DNA of 64,000 nt from Tessaracoccus sp. (GCF_016714275.1 NZ_JADJNP010000001.1:434001-498000), one strand, 5' to 3'; positions 53,405 through 62,604 are shown, counted from the first letter of the stretch. Numbers and translations are program-made. The notes: a model not told the origin generated them from the letters alone.

Positions 53405-54841
53405 GTGACCGACGCCTCTGCCCTCAGTGCCGCCTACCAGACCATCCTCAGCGCCGTCGAGGCCGTCGAGCCCCGCATCGCCCAGGCGACGCGCCAGGAG
53501 CTCACCGACCAGCGCAACTCGCTGAAGCTGATCGCCTCGGAGAACTACGCCAGCCTTCCCGTGCTCGCCACGATGGGCACCTGGCTGAGCGACAAGTACG
53601 CCGAGGGCACCGTCGGTCACCGCTTCTACGCGGGCTGCCAGAACGTCGACACGGTCGAGGCCGTCGCCGCGGAGCATGCGCGCGAGTTGTTCGGCGCCGA
53701 GTACGCCTACGTCCAGCCGCACTCCGGCATCGACGCAAACCTCACCGCCTACTGGGCCATCCTCGCCAACCGCATCGAGCAGCCCGCGCTGGCCGAGTAC
53801 GGCGCGAAGGGCGTCGCGGAGCTCTCCGAGGCCGACTGGGAGACGCTCCGCCGCCGCTTCGGCGACCAGCGCCTGCTCGGCATGTCGCTCGACGCCGGCG
53901 GCCACCTCACGCACGGCTTCCGCCCGAACGTCTCCGGCAAGATGTTCCACCAGCGCCACTACGGCACCGACCCGGAGACGCAGCTCCTCGACTACGACGC
54001 CGTCCTCGCGCAGGCGCGGGAGTTCAAGCCGCTGATCCTCGTCGCCGGCTACTCGGCCTACCCGCGCCGCGTGAACTTCGCGAAGATGCGCGAGATCGCC
54101 GACGAGGTGGGCGCCGTCCTCATGGTCGACATGGCCCACTTCGCTGGCCTCGTGGCCGGCAAGGTGTTCACCGGCGAAGAGGACCCGGTCCCCTTCGCGC
54201 ACGTGGTGACGACGACGACGCACAAGTCCCTGCGCGGCCCGCGTGGCGGCATGGTGCTGGCCACCGAGGAGTTCGCACCGTCGGTCGACCGCGGCTGCCC
54301 GCTGGTGCTCGGCGGCCCGCTGTCGCATGTGATGGCGGCGAAGGCCGTCGCGCTGGCGGAGGCCCGCACCGCGGAGTTCCGCACCTATGCGCAGGCGGTC
54401 GCCGACAATGCGAAGGCGCTGGCCGAGGGGCTGCTGAGCCGCGGCGTGAACCTGGTCACCGGCGGCACCGACAACCACATCGTCCTGCTGGACGTCAACA
54501 ACTTCGGGCTGACCGGCCGCCAGGCCGAGGCCGCGCTGCTGGAGTCGGGCATCGTTACCAACCGCAACTCCGTGCCGAACGATCCGAACGGCGCCTGGTA
54601 CACCTCCGGCGTCCGCGTCGGCACCCCGGCGCTGACGTCGCGCGGGTTCACGACCTCCGACATGGACGCCGTCGCCGACCTCATCGCAGGCGTGCTCCGC
54701 AGCACCAAGCCCACCACCACCGCGGCGGGTGCCCCCAGCAAGGCGAAATACGACCTCTCCGACGACGTGCGCCAGTCGACCCTCGACGGCGCGTCCGCGC
54801 TCGTCGGCGCGCACCCTCTGTACCCCGGCCTGGAGCTGTAG
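53405..54841 (+). CDS. glyA: Serine hydroxymethyltransferase (long form)
   Basis: A 478-residue PLP enzyme that interconverts serine and glycine with tetrahydrofolate. LKLIASENYASLPVLATMGTWLSDKYAEG, VDMAHFAGLVAGKVF and the PLP lysine in VTTTTHKSLRGPRGG are present. It is about 50 residues longer than E. coli GlyA because of an insert of about 30 residues after VQPHSGIDANLTAYWAIL and a longer C-terminus. The GTG start follows TAGGAG, a good ribosome site. It is convergent with ispF, 1 nt apart. Confidence 0.95.
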   Translation: MTDASALSAAYQTILSAVEAVEPRIAQATRQELTDQRNSLKLIASENYASLPVLATMGTWLSDKYAEGTVGHRFYAGCQNVDTVEAVAAEHARELFGAEYAYVQPHSGIDANLTAYWAILANRIEQPALAEYGAKGVAELSEADWETLRRRFGDQRLLGMSLDAGGHLTHGFRPNVSGKMFHQRHYGTDPETQLLDYDAVLAQAREFKPLILVAGYSAYPRRVNFAKMREIADEVGAVLMVDMAHFAGLVAGKVFTGEEDPVPFAHVVTTTTHKSLRGPRGGMVLATEEFAPSVDRGCPLVLGGPLSHVMAAKAVALAEARTAEFRTYAQAVADNAKALAEGLLSRGVNLVTGGTDNHIVLLDVNNFGLTGRQAEAALLESGIVTNRNSVPNDPNGAWYTSGVRVGTPALTSRGFTTSDMDAVADLIAGVLRSTKPTTTAAGAPSKAKYDLSDDVRQSTLDGASALVGAHPLYPGLEL

Positions 54842-54842
54842 C

Positions 54843-55316
54843 TCAGGCTCCCTGCACGGCGAGGGCGGCGACGGCGATGGCCGCGACGCCCTCGCCGCGG
54901 CCGGTCAGACCCAGGCCGTCGCTCGTCGTCGCGCTCACGGTGACCGGGGCCTCCAAGGCCGCGGTCATCGTGGCCTCTGCCTCGGCCCTGCGCGGGGACA
55001 GCTTCGGGCGGTTCCCGATCACCTGCACGGACACGTTGCCGATCTCGAATCCCGCCGCGCGCACCCGGCGCGCGGTCTCTGCGAGGAAGGCGACGCCGCT
55101 GGCGCCTGCCCACTCGGGCTCGGCCGTGCCGTAGTTCGAGCCGAGGTCGCCGAGTCCCGCCGCGCTCAGCAGCGCGTCGCACGCGGCGTGGCACGCGACA
55201 TCGCCGTCAGAGTGCCCGGCAAGCCCCGCGGGCTCGTCGGGGAAGTGCAGCCCGGCCACCCACATCGGCACGCCCGGCTCCAACCGGTGCACGTCGCTCC
55301 CGATCCCCACTCTCAT
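54843..55316 (-). CDS. ispF: 2-C-methyl-D-erythritol 2,4-cyclodiphosphate synthase
   Basis: A 157-residue enzyme of the MEP isoprenoid pathway. VGIGSDVHRLEPG contains the zinc-binding D-x-H, and LAGHSDGDVACHAACDALL, DLGSNYG and VSATTSDGLGLTGRGEGVAA follow. ATG 55316 overlaps the ispD stop by 4 nt, which settled the start over a longer open frame. Confidence 0.95.
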   Translation of the reverse strand: MRVGIGSDVHRLEPGVPMWVAGLHFPDEPAGLAGHSDGDVACHAACDALLSAAGLGDLGSNYGTAEPEWAGASGVAFLAETARRVRAAGFEIGNVSVQVIGNRPKLSPRRAEAEATMTAALEAPVTVSATTSDGLGLTGRGEGVAAIAVAALAVQGA

Positions 55317-56074
55317 GAGGTCCCGGTCTTTCCCCGTCGTTGTAGGATCCTGCGTCCAGAATGATGACCGAGGCTCGCCCGTGTGAGCCACAATGCGCGA
55401 GCCATCGAGAGATCGGCCGGCTCCGTGATCTTGATCCCCATCTTCGATCCGGGGACAAGCGTCACGGGGTGCCCATTACGCTCGCAGCAGGTTACGTCGT
55501 CGGTGAACTCCATCCCGCTTTCAGCCATGCGGTCGTGGCTGGCGAGCAGCACCTGCAGGTCGAAGCCCTGAGGAGTCTGGATGGCACGCAACCGGGAGCG
55601 GTCGACCGCGTGGTTCACCTGGCCATCCTCGCCGATCTCGCGGACGCTGTCGGCCACGGGCAGCGCAGGAGCCACGGCAACGGCACCGTCACGCACGGCT
55701 GAGATCACGCCTTGGATCACGTAGGCGGGCATGAGGGGACGCACAGCGTCGTGCACAAGGACGATCTTGGCCCGGGACAGATCTTCGCTGCCCCGGATCA
55801 CCTCTAACCCGCGTTGCACGGACTGCTGGCGAGTGTCGCCGCCGGAGGTGGTGATGATGGGAATCGGGGAACTCTTCAGCAGGGCCCGGTACAGCCCGGA
55901 CAGCTTCCCATTGACCACCACCACGGCATGGGTGCAGCCGCCTGCCGCAAGGCCTTCTACCGCAAGACCGATCACGGCACGGCCGAGGATTCGCAGAGTT
56001 GGTTTCGGCTTGGTGCCTCCGTACCGCCGTCCCAGACCAGCGGCGACGACAACGGCAACGACGGGCTCTGACAT
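55313..56074 (-). CDS. ispD: 2-C-methyl-D-erythritol 4-phosphate cytidylyltransferase
   Basis: A 253-residue cytidylyltransferase of the MEP pathway. VVAAGLGRRYGGTKPKP, VLVHDAVRPLM and IQTPQGFDLQVLL are the signature segments. It forms a coupled ispD-ispF unit. In many actinobacteria carD directly precedes ispD; here 7.5 kb of sugar-metabolism genes separate them. Confidence 0.94.
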   Translation of the reverse strand: MSEPVVAVVVAAGLGRRYGGTKPKPTLRILGRAVIGLAVEGLAAGGCTHAVVVVNGKLSGLYRALLKSSPIPIITTSGGDTRQQSVQRGLEVIRGSEDLSRAKIVLVHDAVRPLMPAYVIQGVISAVRDGAVAVAPALPVADSVREIGEDGQVNHAVDRSRLRAIQTPQGFDLQVLLASHDRMAESGMEFTDDVTCCERNGHPVTLVPGSKMGIKITEPADLSMARALWLTRASLGHHSGRRILQRRGKTGTS

Positions 56075-56135
56075 GGCGCCAAGTATGCCAGCGCGCTACG
56101 CCCAGGATGCCTGGGGACGCCTTCGCGACGGCGTA

Positions 56136-57104
56136 TCAGCGGCGGGCGTCGGCCAAGGCGAGAACGGCGGCGGCCAGTGACTCGTCCAACACGACGATGT
56201 CGAAGGCTTGCGTCCGGAGCCCACCCAGCACGCCTGGAGCCTTCTCCTTTCCCGCGGCCAGACCGACCGCGACGGGCATCTCGCGGATCTCCTCAATGGT
56301 TGCTCCGATAACCCGCTCTGACGCCGGTGCACCCAGGGGACGCCCCTCAATATCGAAGAGCCGTCCAGCGAGGTCTCCCACAGGACCTTGCCGGAGAACC
56401 GCCTCCCATTCCTGCTCGCTCAGGCGCATCCCGTCAACGGCTTGCTTGCTCGTATACACACCGAACGATCCGATGCCGACGAAAGCCAGGTCGCAGGCCC
56501 GCGCTCTTTCCAGCGCGCCCCTCACCGTGGATTCGGACATCATGGCGTGATACGTCGCGGATGACTCGACCACCGCAGGCGCGTCGAACCGTTCCGCCAC
56601 CACGCCGCACTTCTCCGCCAACGTCTGAATGTACGAGTTTCCGGATGGTCCGGTATCGAGGAGCGGCATGCCACCGACGAGCGGAGTGAACCTCGTGGCC
56701 GACCGCAATGTGACCTGAGGAACGGCCTCGACGAGCTGACCAACGGTGAATCCCCAACTGAGGCCGATCCGCGAGGCAGTTGCACTGCGGCGGGTGAAAA
56801 CCTGGCTGGCCAGCTGGCCCACAGCTCGAAGACCCGCGCTTTCAGAAGCTGTCTCGGCGACGAGCGCCTCACGTAGCCCGAAACCTCGGATCAGCGCGCT
56901 CTCCAGCTCTCGGTTCCGGGAGACGTGCTCATCGCCGACGATCCGCACCTGAACGACGCCACGCTCCCGGGCGGTGGCCAGAACCCGGGATACCCCCGAG
57001 CGGGAGAGTCCGAGGCGACGACCCACTTGTCCCTGGTCGAGCCCCTCGATGTAGTACATGCGCGCGGCGTCGATAAGCAGTTGCTGATCGCGCTTCGCGG
57101 GCAT
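56136..57104 (-). CDS. SorC/DeoR-type sugar-binding transcriptional regulator
   Basis: A 322-residue regulator. The N-terminal HTH is MYYIEGLDQGQVGRRLGLSRSGVSRVLATARERGVV. The C-terminal sugar-phosphate-binding domain has VGQLASQVF, IGLSWGFTVGQLVEA and CDLAFVGIGSFG. Proteins of this family bind a phosphorylated sugar as effector. It closes the PTS cassette and is the probable controller of it. ATG 57104 lies 7 nt after AGGAGG. A palindrome (57128-57148) lies directly upstream. Confidence 0.9.
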   Translation of the reverse strand: MPAKRDQQLLIDAARMYYIEGLDQGQVGRRLGLSRSGVSRVLATARERGVVQVRIVGDEHVSRNRELESALIRGFGLREALVAETASESAGLRAVGQLASQVFTRRSATASRIGLSWGFTVGQLVEAVPQVTLRSATRFTPLVGGMPLLDTGPSGNSYIQTLAEKCGVVAERFDAPAVVESSATYHAMMSESTVRGALERARACDLAFVGIGSFGVYTSKQAVDGMRLSEQEWEAVLRQGPVGDLAGRLFDIEGRPLGAPASERVIGATIEEIREMPVAVGLAAGKEKAPGVLGGLRTQAFDIVVLDESLAAAVLALADARR

Positions 57105-57127
57105 TCGCGTCCTCCTCGGCCACACGT

Positions 57128-57148
57128 CACTGGAATCCGCGTCCAGTG
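57128..57148. promoter_or_regulatory. Candidate operator upstream of the SorC gene
   Basis: CACTGGA-ATCCGCG-TCCAGTG is a perfect 7-bp inverted repeat with a 7-bp spacer, 24 bp before the regulator ATG. It suits autoregulation, but it does not resemble the 33-bp repeats at 63343. Confidence 0.4.
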
Positions 57149-57175
57149 TGGCAGAAGCCGACGGAGTTGATCCAA

Positions 57176-57210
57176 CCGACGGTGCAGTCCGCGCCGGACT
57201 GCACCGTCGG
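57176..57210 (-). terminator. Strong hairpin at the end of the PTS operon
   Basis: CCGACGGTGCAGTCCG-CGC-CGGACTGCACCGTCGG is a perfect 16-bp stem with a 3-nt loop, 14 nt after the oxidoreductase stop codon. It has no T tract, so it may be a terminator or an mRNA 3' stabiliser separating the structural genes from the regulator gene. Confidence 0.75.
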
Positions 57211-57223
57211 ATGTCAGGGTCGG

Positions 57224-58531
57224 CTACCCCCCGATGATCCCGCGCGCCACCAGGGAATCCTGAAGCCGACGCATCGCTACCAGGGGCCGGGTCTCATCGA
57301 TCTCGAGGTCGTCGTAGGTGATGAACTCGTCCTGCGCCTTAGGCGCCTTCAGCCGGCTGTTCTGCAGCAGGCCGATCGGCACGCCGCCGATCTCGCGGGC
57401 CCGCTCCGCCGGGATGGCCCAGCCGTAGAAGTGGTTACCGCCGAGCCCTTCCAGGACGGTGTCAGCCGCAAGGTCGGACTTCGCCCGCCCGACGACCTCA
57501 GTGCAGGCGTAGCGCGACTGGAAGTCCGCGTTGCGGTTCAGGACCGCTTCGCCGATCGACAGATGTGCCTCGATCGATGCGATGTGCCACGGCCGGAAAA
57601 GCACGTAGTACGGTCCCTTGCCGAGCTTCAGGTAGTCAAGCTCATGTGTCACCACGTCCGACTCCGACTTGACGATCGCGAAGACCCCGGGGGCGACGTC
57701 GCCGGTCACATACTCGACGACTGCGCCCTTCTCGAAAGACAGAATGCCGCCGTCGGCCTCCGGAATCAGCTGGGTTGCCAGGTCGGCCAGCATGATCTCC
57801 TGGCCGTGCATACCCTCCACCTCGACGGGCAGGTTCGTCGCGTTGGACAGCGCTGCCATCTCCAACTGCGTCTTGGTGCCGTCGGTGAACTCGGTGAGCA
57901 TCCGCGGGCTCATCTTCTTCCGCACGGCCTCGGCCTCATTGTCGGCCGGAACGGAATGGATGATGTTGACGTTGTTCTTGCCCTTGCCCGCGCAAATGAC
58001 GGTCAAGCCAAGGTCCTGGGCGTACTCGACAAGCTTTAGGCACTCGACCGGCTCATCCCCACGCATGATCGTATACACGGAGGAGCCCGCGTTGGCCATG
58101 CTGCTCAGCAGCACACCGACGGTGATGTCGGCCTCCACCGTCATCAGAGCCACATCCTTGCTGCGGGTGATGCAGGTGTAAGCGATCTGCGCCGCGATCT
58201 CCGGGATCCCGGAGACCTCGACGACGATGTCGACGGGGAGATCGGGCATCTGCAGCCCGTTGCTGATCACCGCGGCTTGGCCGGAGAGGATCGCTTCCGT
58301 CGCCGCTTCGAGATCGCGGTCCACCACGACGACGTCGTCGCGGCCCGCGTTACGCAGCGCGGACTCGGCCTTGTCGATGAGGATGTCGGCGACGGCGACG
58401 ACGCTGAGGCCGGGCGCCTTCTGGATCGAGGCGACGAGGCCGGACCCCATCTGCCCGGCGCCGACGACGCCGACCTGGACCGGACGTCCCAACTTCTGCT
58501 GGCGCTCTAGGAGACCCTTGGTGTAGCCCAT
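57224..58531 (-). CDS. NAD(P)-dependent oxidoreductase with SAF domain
   Basis: A 435-residue protein. The N-terminal Rossmann fold has VGVVGAGQMGSGLVASI and VVVVDRDLEAATEAIL. A central homoserine-dehydrogenase-like region (VVEVSGIPEIAAQIAYTCI, MRGDEPVECLKLVEYAQDLGL) is followed by a SAF-type domain near residues 335-425. It is often annotated as homoserine dehydrogenase-like, but that activity is unlikely given the SAF domain and the sugar PTS context. It may be the first oxidising step of the pathway. It overlaps the gutM gene by 25 nt. Confidence 0.75.
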   Translation of the reverse strand: MGYTKGLLERQQKLGRPVQVGVVGAGQMGSGLVASIQKAPGLSVVAVADILIDKAESALRNAGRDDVVVVDRDLEAATEAILSGQAAVISNGLQMPDLPVDIVVEVSGIPEIAAQIAYTCITRSKDVALMTVEADITVGVLLSSMANAGSSVYTIMRGDEPVECLKLVEYAQDLGLTVICAGKGKNNVNIIHSVPADNEAEAVRKKMSPRMLTEFTDGTKTQLEMAALSNATNLPVEVEGMHGQEIMLADLATQLIPEADGGILSFEKGAVVEYVTGDVAPGVFAIVKSESDVVTHELDYLKLGKGPYYVLFRPWHIASIEAHLSIGEAVLNRNADFQSRYACTEVVGRAKSDLAADTVLEGLGGNHFYGWAIPAERAREIGGVPIGLLQNSRLKAPKAQDEFITYDDLEIDETRPLVAMRRLQDSLVARGIIGG

Positions 58532-58998
58532 TTTCTCTCTTCTTTCTTGTGTGTGGAGGAGTTGGCAGGAGATTGCGCGCGGCGGCGTGTCAGCGGCGCG
58601 CGGAAGGTGTTCGAGGGCAGGCCGGCGGGTCCGCCGGGCTTGACCTGTTCCAGCGCCATGGCGACGGCGGCCTTGGTCGGCCTTCCCTTGATCCGGTCGA
58701 CGGCGCCCTCAGCTGGGCCGAGCAGCGCCGGCACCGGACGGAAGCGGGCGAACACCGTCAGACCTGACAGTCTCGACGCCGTGACGATGTGGGCGGTTAG
58801 ACGGTGAACCACCAGGATCACGATCGCCCCTCCGCGCCACGTGCGGCCCCGGCCGGAGACGAGCATCAGGTGCTCACCGCTGTGAACGCTCAGAAGCCGA
58901 TTGAGTTCGCGCGCGTAGGCGCGCTGCTGCAGGTAAGTGAGGGCGATTCCGACCAGCATGACGCTGATCAGGATCGCGGGGAACTTCCAGTCCGGCAT
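58507..58998 (-). CDS. gutM: GutM-like glucitol operon activator
   Basis: A 163-residue protein. An N-terminal span (PAILISVMLVGIALTYLQQRAYAREL) and the block GRGRTWRGGAIVILVVHRLTAHIVTASRLSGLTVFARF match the GutM family, activators of glucitol operons that act together with another regulator. The C-terminus is basic and poorly conserved. The ATG at 58998 lies 1 nt after the IIA stop. It supports a glucitol-type PTS role for this cluster. Confidence 0.85.
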   Translation of the reverse strand: MPDWKFPAILISVMLVGIALTYLQQRAYARELNRLLSVHSGEHLMLVSGRGRTWRGGAIVILVVHRLTAHIVTASRLSGLTVFARFRPVPALLGPAEGAVDRIKGRPTKAAVAMALEQVKPGGPAGLPSNTFRAPLTRRRAQSPANSSTHKKEERKWATPRVS

Positions 58999-58999
58999 G

Positions 59000-59371
59000 T
59001 CAGGCCCCGCTGAACGAGATGACGCTCCCCACCTGCGGTGCAAGATAGCCAGGGCCACTCACCTTGATGGCGCCGGGCAGGAGGGCTTCCTCGGGCTGGT
59101 TCGCATAGAGAACGACGTGGCCTAGCGTGACCAGGTTCTCGCATGCCCGATCGCCCACCTGATCGACGGTGTAGTCAGTGCCGGCGAAGTGAAACGTATC
59201 GCCCGCCTGCAGAGGCCGCGCCAGGGGGGTGGCGCCCTCGTGAACGACGCTGAACTCGGCGAGGGCCTCTGGGACTGGCTGCCCGAAGAGGATGAGGACG
59301 CCGGCATCGATCATGTCGCCGGCACCGGACCCGACGAGGGTGACTTGTGTACTCCAGAGAGTGGTCGGCAT
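59000..59371 (-). CDS. srlB: PTS glucitol/sorbitol-type EIIA
   Basis: A 123-residue phosphocarrier, the same length as E. coli SrlB. AEFSVVHEGATPL aligns with the phosphorylated histidine of EIIA-Gut, and CENLVTLGHVVLYANQ and ISFSGA follow the family. It takes phosphate from HPr and passes it to the EIIB domain. ATG 59371 follows AAAGGA. Confidence 0.9.
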   Translation of the reverse strand: MPTTLWSTQVTLVGSGAGDMIDAGVLILFGQPVPEALAEFSVVHEGATPLARPLQAGDTFHFAGTDYTVDQVGDRACENLVTLGHVVLYANQPEEALLPGAIKVSGPGYLAPQVGSVISFSGA

Positions 59372-59411
59372 GAGTATTTCCTTTCTCAAAGATGTCTGGG
59401 AGGGTGGTGGG

Positions 59412-60434
59412 CTAGACCAACAGGAACGACACCAAGTAGGCGATGGCGACAGCCAGTGGCGACGTCACCATGCGGGTGAACAGGACGGCGGACACGCCGA
59501 CCGAAACCGTCTCCGGCTTTGCCTCGCCCAACGAAAGGCCCACGGGGATGAAGTCAGCACCCACCTGGCCGTCGATGGCGAACAGCGTTGGGAGCGCATA
59601 CTGAACGGGCAACACGCCGGCCCCGATTTGGGTACCCATCAGGACGCCGACGACCTGGGCGATCGCGGCGCCTGGTCCGAGGATCGGGGACAGCAGCGGG
59701 ATGGCCACGATGAAGCCGAGAAGGAGAAGCCCGAGCGGGTTGCCTGCGAGGGGCGCCACCCAGTTGGCCAGCACCTTCGAGACGCCGGTGAAGTTCACGA
59801 TGCCGATCAGCAAGGCGACATAGGCCATGAACGGCAGCACGGTCTGCATGATGATCTGCAGCGCTTGGCGTCCAGAGGACAGCAGGGTGTTGATCACGTA
59901 ACCGATGAAGTTGCCGAAGCGGACCACGAGCGACATGAAGCCGCCCCTCTCGGCCTGAGCCTGGCTCACCGTCTTCGGACGCGCCTCTGTGGACGTGGCT
60001 GCCGCCGTCCCGCCGACGGCAGCCTGCGCGGATGCCGAGGGCGCCACCGCACGTGCATCGTCAGCGCTCGCGAGAGTGATCTGCTTCACGCCGACATCGG
60101 AGACGAAGATGTCTGCCGTGATGAACTGGGCCAGCGGACCGGTCGGCGATCCCGGGAAGACATCCACGGTGGGTATGCGCTTCTTCGGGTACACGCCGAT
60201 CCGCGCGGTCCCGCCGCAGTTGATGACAACGGCAAGTACCTGCGCGTCCTCGACGTGATTGTTGAAGCCGTCGATAGCCTCACCACCGCAGAGGTCCGCC
60301 ATCTTCTGCGCGACGGGATGGATGCCGCCGCCCGTGACCGAGAGGATCACGTTCTTCTCGGCGGTGGGGGTCAGTACGAGGCCGTCGCCCCAGCCGCCGG
60401 AGCCTTTCACTACCTGAATCGTCTCGTAACTCAT
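59412..60434 (-). CDS. srlE: PTS glucitol/sorbitol-type EIIBC
   Basis: A 340-residue protein. The IIB domain (residues 1-120) has the phospho-cysteine in VINCGGTARIGVYPKKRIPT and GGIHPVAQKMADLCGGEAIDGF. The membrane part (190-340) has QTVLPFMAYVALLIGIVNFTG, LLSPILGPGAAIAQVVGVLMG and the end motif ADFIPVGLSLGEAKPETVSVGV. The linker is longer than in E. coli. Its ATG overlaps the srlA stop by 4 nt. Confidence 0.92.
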   Translation of the reverse strand: MSYETIQVVKGSGGWGDGLVLTPTAEKNVILSVTGGGIHPVAQKMADLCGGEAIDGFNNHVEDAQVLAVVINCGGTARIGVYPKKRIPTVDVFPGSPTGPLAQFITADIFVSDVGVKQITLASADDARAVAPSASAQAAVGGTAAATSTEARPKTVSQAQAERGGFMSLVVRFGNFIGYVINTLLSSGRQALQIIMQTVLPFMAYVALLIGIVNFTGVSKVLANWVAPLAGNPLGLLLLGFIVAIPLLSPILGPGAAIAQVVGVLMGTQIGAGVLPVQYALPTLFAIDGQVGADFIPVGLSLGEAKPETVSVGVSAVLFTRMVTSPLAVAIAYLVSFLLV

Positions 60435-61036
60435 TCTGCAACCCCCTGAATGCGGCCAGCGGCATACGCCTCGTCGTATCGCTTGAAGGTGTCTCGGTGA
60501 CCGCCTCTCTTGATGAGATATCCCGTCATCCACTGCGTCGCGATGCCGCGGATGAGGATGACGACGAGACCGGTGAGGAAGTAGAGGATCGCCAACGTGG
60601 CGTACTTCTCGGGGGCGGCGGTCATGACGCCAGCAGAGACGCCGGCCCAGACGAAGATCTCGCCCGCGTTGGCGTGCGGGAAGAGCGCCGTGATCGGGTG
60701 GCAGAAGGACACCGCGGCGTCGTAAAAGGCAGGCTTGTAACGCTCCGGCAGGAAACGGCCGAAGGTGTAGGCCATCGGATTCGTCAGCAGCAGCATGGCA
60801 AGGAACGGCATGATCGTGTATCGGGTGAGGGCCCATCGGCCCGCCCACTTCACGGCGCGGGTAACCCGCTCTTCGCCGATCCAGGTGGTCACGGCGTACA
60901 TTGCCGTCAGCATGACCATGAGCAGGGGCACGATGCCGGTTACCAGGCCGGTGAACGAGGCTGCCGCCTCGTTGAACAGTCCGATGAAGTGTTCGGCGAA
61001 CCAGGTGATGGCGCGCATCACGGGGTGATCTCCCAT
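60431..61036 (-). CDS. srlA: PTS glucitol/sorbitol-type EIIC
   Basis: A 201-residue membrane subunit with four spans. FIGLFNEAAASFTGLVTGIVPLLMVMLTA at the start, NPMAYTFGRFLPERYKPAFYDAAVSFCHPITALFPHANAGE and GEIFVWAGVSAGV fit the EIIC of the glucitol class. It forms the translocator with srlE. A gap of 170 nt (61037-61206) separates it from the YjbQ gene; no clear terminator or promoter was seen in that gap. Confidence 0.92.
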   Translation of the reverse strand: MGDHPVMRAITWFAEHFIGLFNEAAASFTGLVTGIVPLLMVMLTAMYAVTTWIGEERVTRAVKWAGRWALTRYTIMPFLAMLLLTNPMAYTFGRFLPERYKPAFYDAAVSFCHPITALFPHANAGEIFVWAGVSAGVMTAAPEKYATLAILYFLTGLVVILIRGIATQWMTGYLIKRGGHRDTFKRYDEAYAAGRIQGVAE

Positions 61037-61206
61037 GGGGACTCCTATGTCTTGGTTGGGTGTGATGGAAAACTGGTATTCGTCGCCCGGCTCAAACGAC
61101 CAGGACTCCTTCCTCTAGCCGAGTCGTGCACTCGTCGGACCGCTCGTCGGCAGGGGGCTTCCCCGAAGATCCGACGGCTGCGGTTTCCAGCGCGGGAGTG
61201 GAGGAT

Positions 61207-61737
61207 TTACTCCCCGATGACGGTGACCTGGCACTTGCGCGTGCGCTCACGCGCGCGATCCCAGTCGACGAAAAAGATGTAGCCCGTGATGCCGAAGGCC
61301 AGGGAGCCGTCTACGACCGGGAAAACTTGGCTGCTCCCCATCAGGTTCGCCTTCAGGTGAGCATCGGCATTGAGTAGCTGGCTGCGGTCACCGCCAGGCA
61401 GATATTCCCTCGCGGACGGCCAGCTTTCCACCGCGAGGAAGTGTTCCTCGCCGGGGTAGTGGTAGCCGTGGGCGGGGGGGAACTCGCGCTGCTCGGGGAC
61501 GATCTTGCCCAGCGCGGTGTCGAGGTCGTGCTGGAGGAAGTCCGTGCCATCGGGCAGCAGATCGTGGGCCCACTCGTCGTAGTAGACGGAGCAGGTCGTG
61601 TGCGGGGACATCACGGCGCAGATGCCGTTGCTAATCCCACTGTCGGTCACCGCCTGACGAACCTCGTCAGTGACGTCGATGAAGCTCGGGGTGCCGCCGT
61701 GCGAGGTGAGCGAAAGCGTGGCGTGGAATACGGTCAT
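61207..61737 (-). CDS. YjbQ/UPF0047-family protein
   Basis: A 176-residue protein of the UPF0047 family. MSPHTTCSVYYDEW and YPGEEHFLAVESWPS contain conserved His and acidic residues, and LAFGITGYIFFVDWDRARERTRKCQVTVIGE is the typical end. It is about 35 residues longer than YjbQ of E. coli. Some members show weak thiamin-phosphate-synthase-like activity, but the true role is unclear. It repeatedly appears in sugar operons and is embedded in this cassette. Confidence 0.85.
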   Translation of the reverse strand: MTVFHATLSLTSHGGTPSFIDVTDEVRQAVTDSGISNGICAVMSPHTTCSVYYDEWAHDLLPDGTDFLQHDLDTALGKIVPEQREFPPAHGYHYPGEEHFLAVESWPSAREYLPGGDRSQLLNADAHLKANLMGSSQVFPVVDGSLAFGITGYIFFVDWDRARERTRKCQVTVIGE

Positions 61738-61755
61738 GGTTCCTCTGGTTCCTAA

Positions 61756-62604
61756 CTACTTGCGCCCGGCGAGGATGTCGACGAAGCGCTCGACGTCGGC
61801 TTCGACGCCCTTGCGTGCTGCGGCGGCCAGGTTGGAGAACAGAATCACGTTCTCGTCATCGATCAGCGGCAGCACCGCGTCGTAGGCCGCCTTCGCGGCG
61901 TAGGTGTAGTAGTTGATCTTGCGCACGCCGTTGCGCACGCTCTCCCGGTACTCCTCGTCGGTGAGCCCGGAGCCGCCGTGCATCACGATCGGTACGCCCG
62001 TGGTGGCGCGCAGCTTCGCAATCAGGTCATAGCGCAGCTGAGGCTTCTGCCGGTAGACGCCGTGCACGGTGCCAAAGGACGCAGCCAGGCAGGTGACTCC
62101 CGTCGCGGCCACAAAGTCACGCGCAACGTCAGGGTCGGTGTAGAGCGACTCGTCGGCCACACCCTGGGAGGGATCACCATTCTCGTTGCCGGTCATCATC
62201 CCGATCTCACCCTCGACGCCGATGCCGAACTCATTGGCCAGTTCGACAACCTCGCGGGTCACCCGCACGTTGTCCTCGTAGTTGCGATGGGAGCCGTCGA
62301 TCATGCAGGAGTTGAACCCGATGTCGAGGCCCTTCTTGATGTAGTCGATGTCGTCGCCGTGATCGACATGCAGCACGAACGGCGCTGACGAGCGCTCAGC
62401 CAGCGCTACCATGGCCGGCCCCATGTCCTCGATGCTGACGATGCCCTCGTGGACCTGCGCGAACTGCAGGATAATCGGCACACCGGTGCGCTCGCCGACG
62501 TCGATGGTGGCGAGTAGCGCCTCGAAGAAGGGGGTGTTCACGGCGGCGAGGCCGACGTCGTTTTTTTCGGCGTAGTCGAGGGCTTCGCCCAATCCGATAA
62601 GCAT
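61756..62604 (-). CDS. Class II fructose-bisphosphate-type aldolase
   Basis: A 282-residue zinc aldolase of the FbaA/KbaY family. AAVNTPFFEALLATIDVG, VLHVDHGDDIDYIKKGLDIGFNSCMIDGSH with the zinc histidines, VEGEIGMMTG, and VMHGGSGLTDEEYRESVRNGVRKINYYT are present. It should cleave a phosphorylated ketose into dihydroxyacetone phosphate and an aldehyde. Cluster context places it in the PTS pathway rather than in glycolysis. Confidence 0.92.
   Translation of the reverse strand: MLIGLGEALDYAEKNDVGLAAVNTPFFEALLATIDVGERTGVPIILQFAQVHEGIVSIEDMGPAMVALAERSSAPFVLHVDHGDDIDYIKKGLDIGFNSCMIDGSHRNYEDNVRVTREVVELANEFGIGVEGEIGMMTGNENGDPSQGVADESLYTDPDVARDFVAATGVTCLAASFGTVHGVYRQKPQLRYDLIAKLRATTGVPIVMHGGSGLTDEEYRESVRNGVRKINYYTYAAKAAYDAVLPLIDDENVILFSNLAAAARKGVEADVERFVDILAGRK

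Noticed and set aside
57224..58531. Homoserine dehydrogenase (hom)
   Set aside because: The Rossmann part is similar, but the SAF-type domain and the PTS operon context do not fit threonine or methionine synthesis.
61037..61206. Riboswitch or attenuator upstream of srlA
   Set aside because: The gap has some short inverted stretches but no recognisable aptamer or terminator/antiterminator pair.
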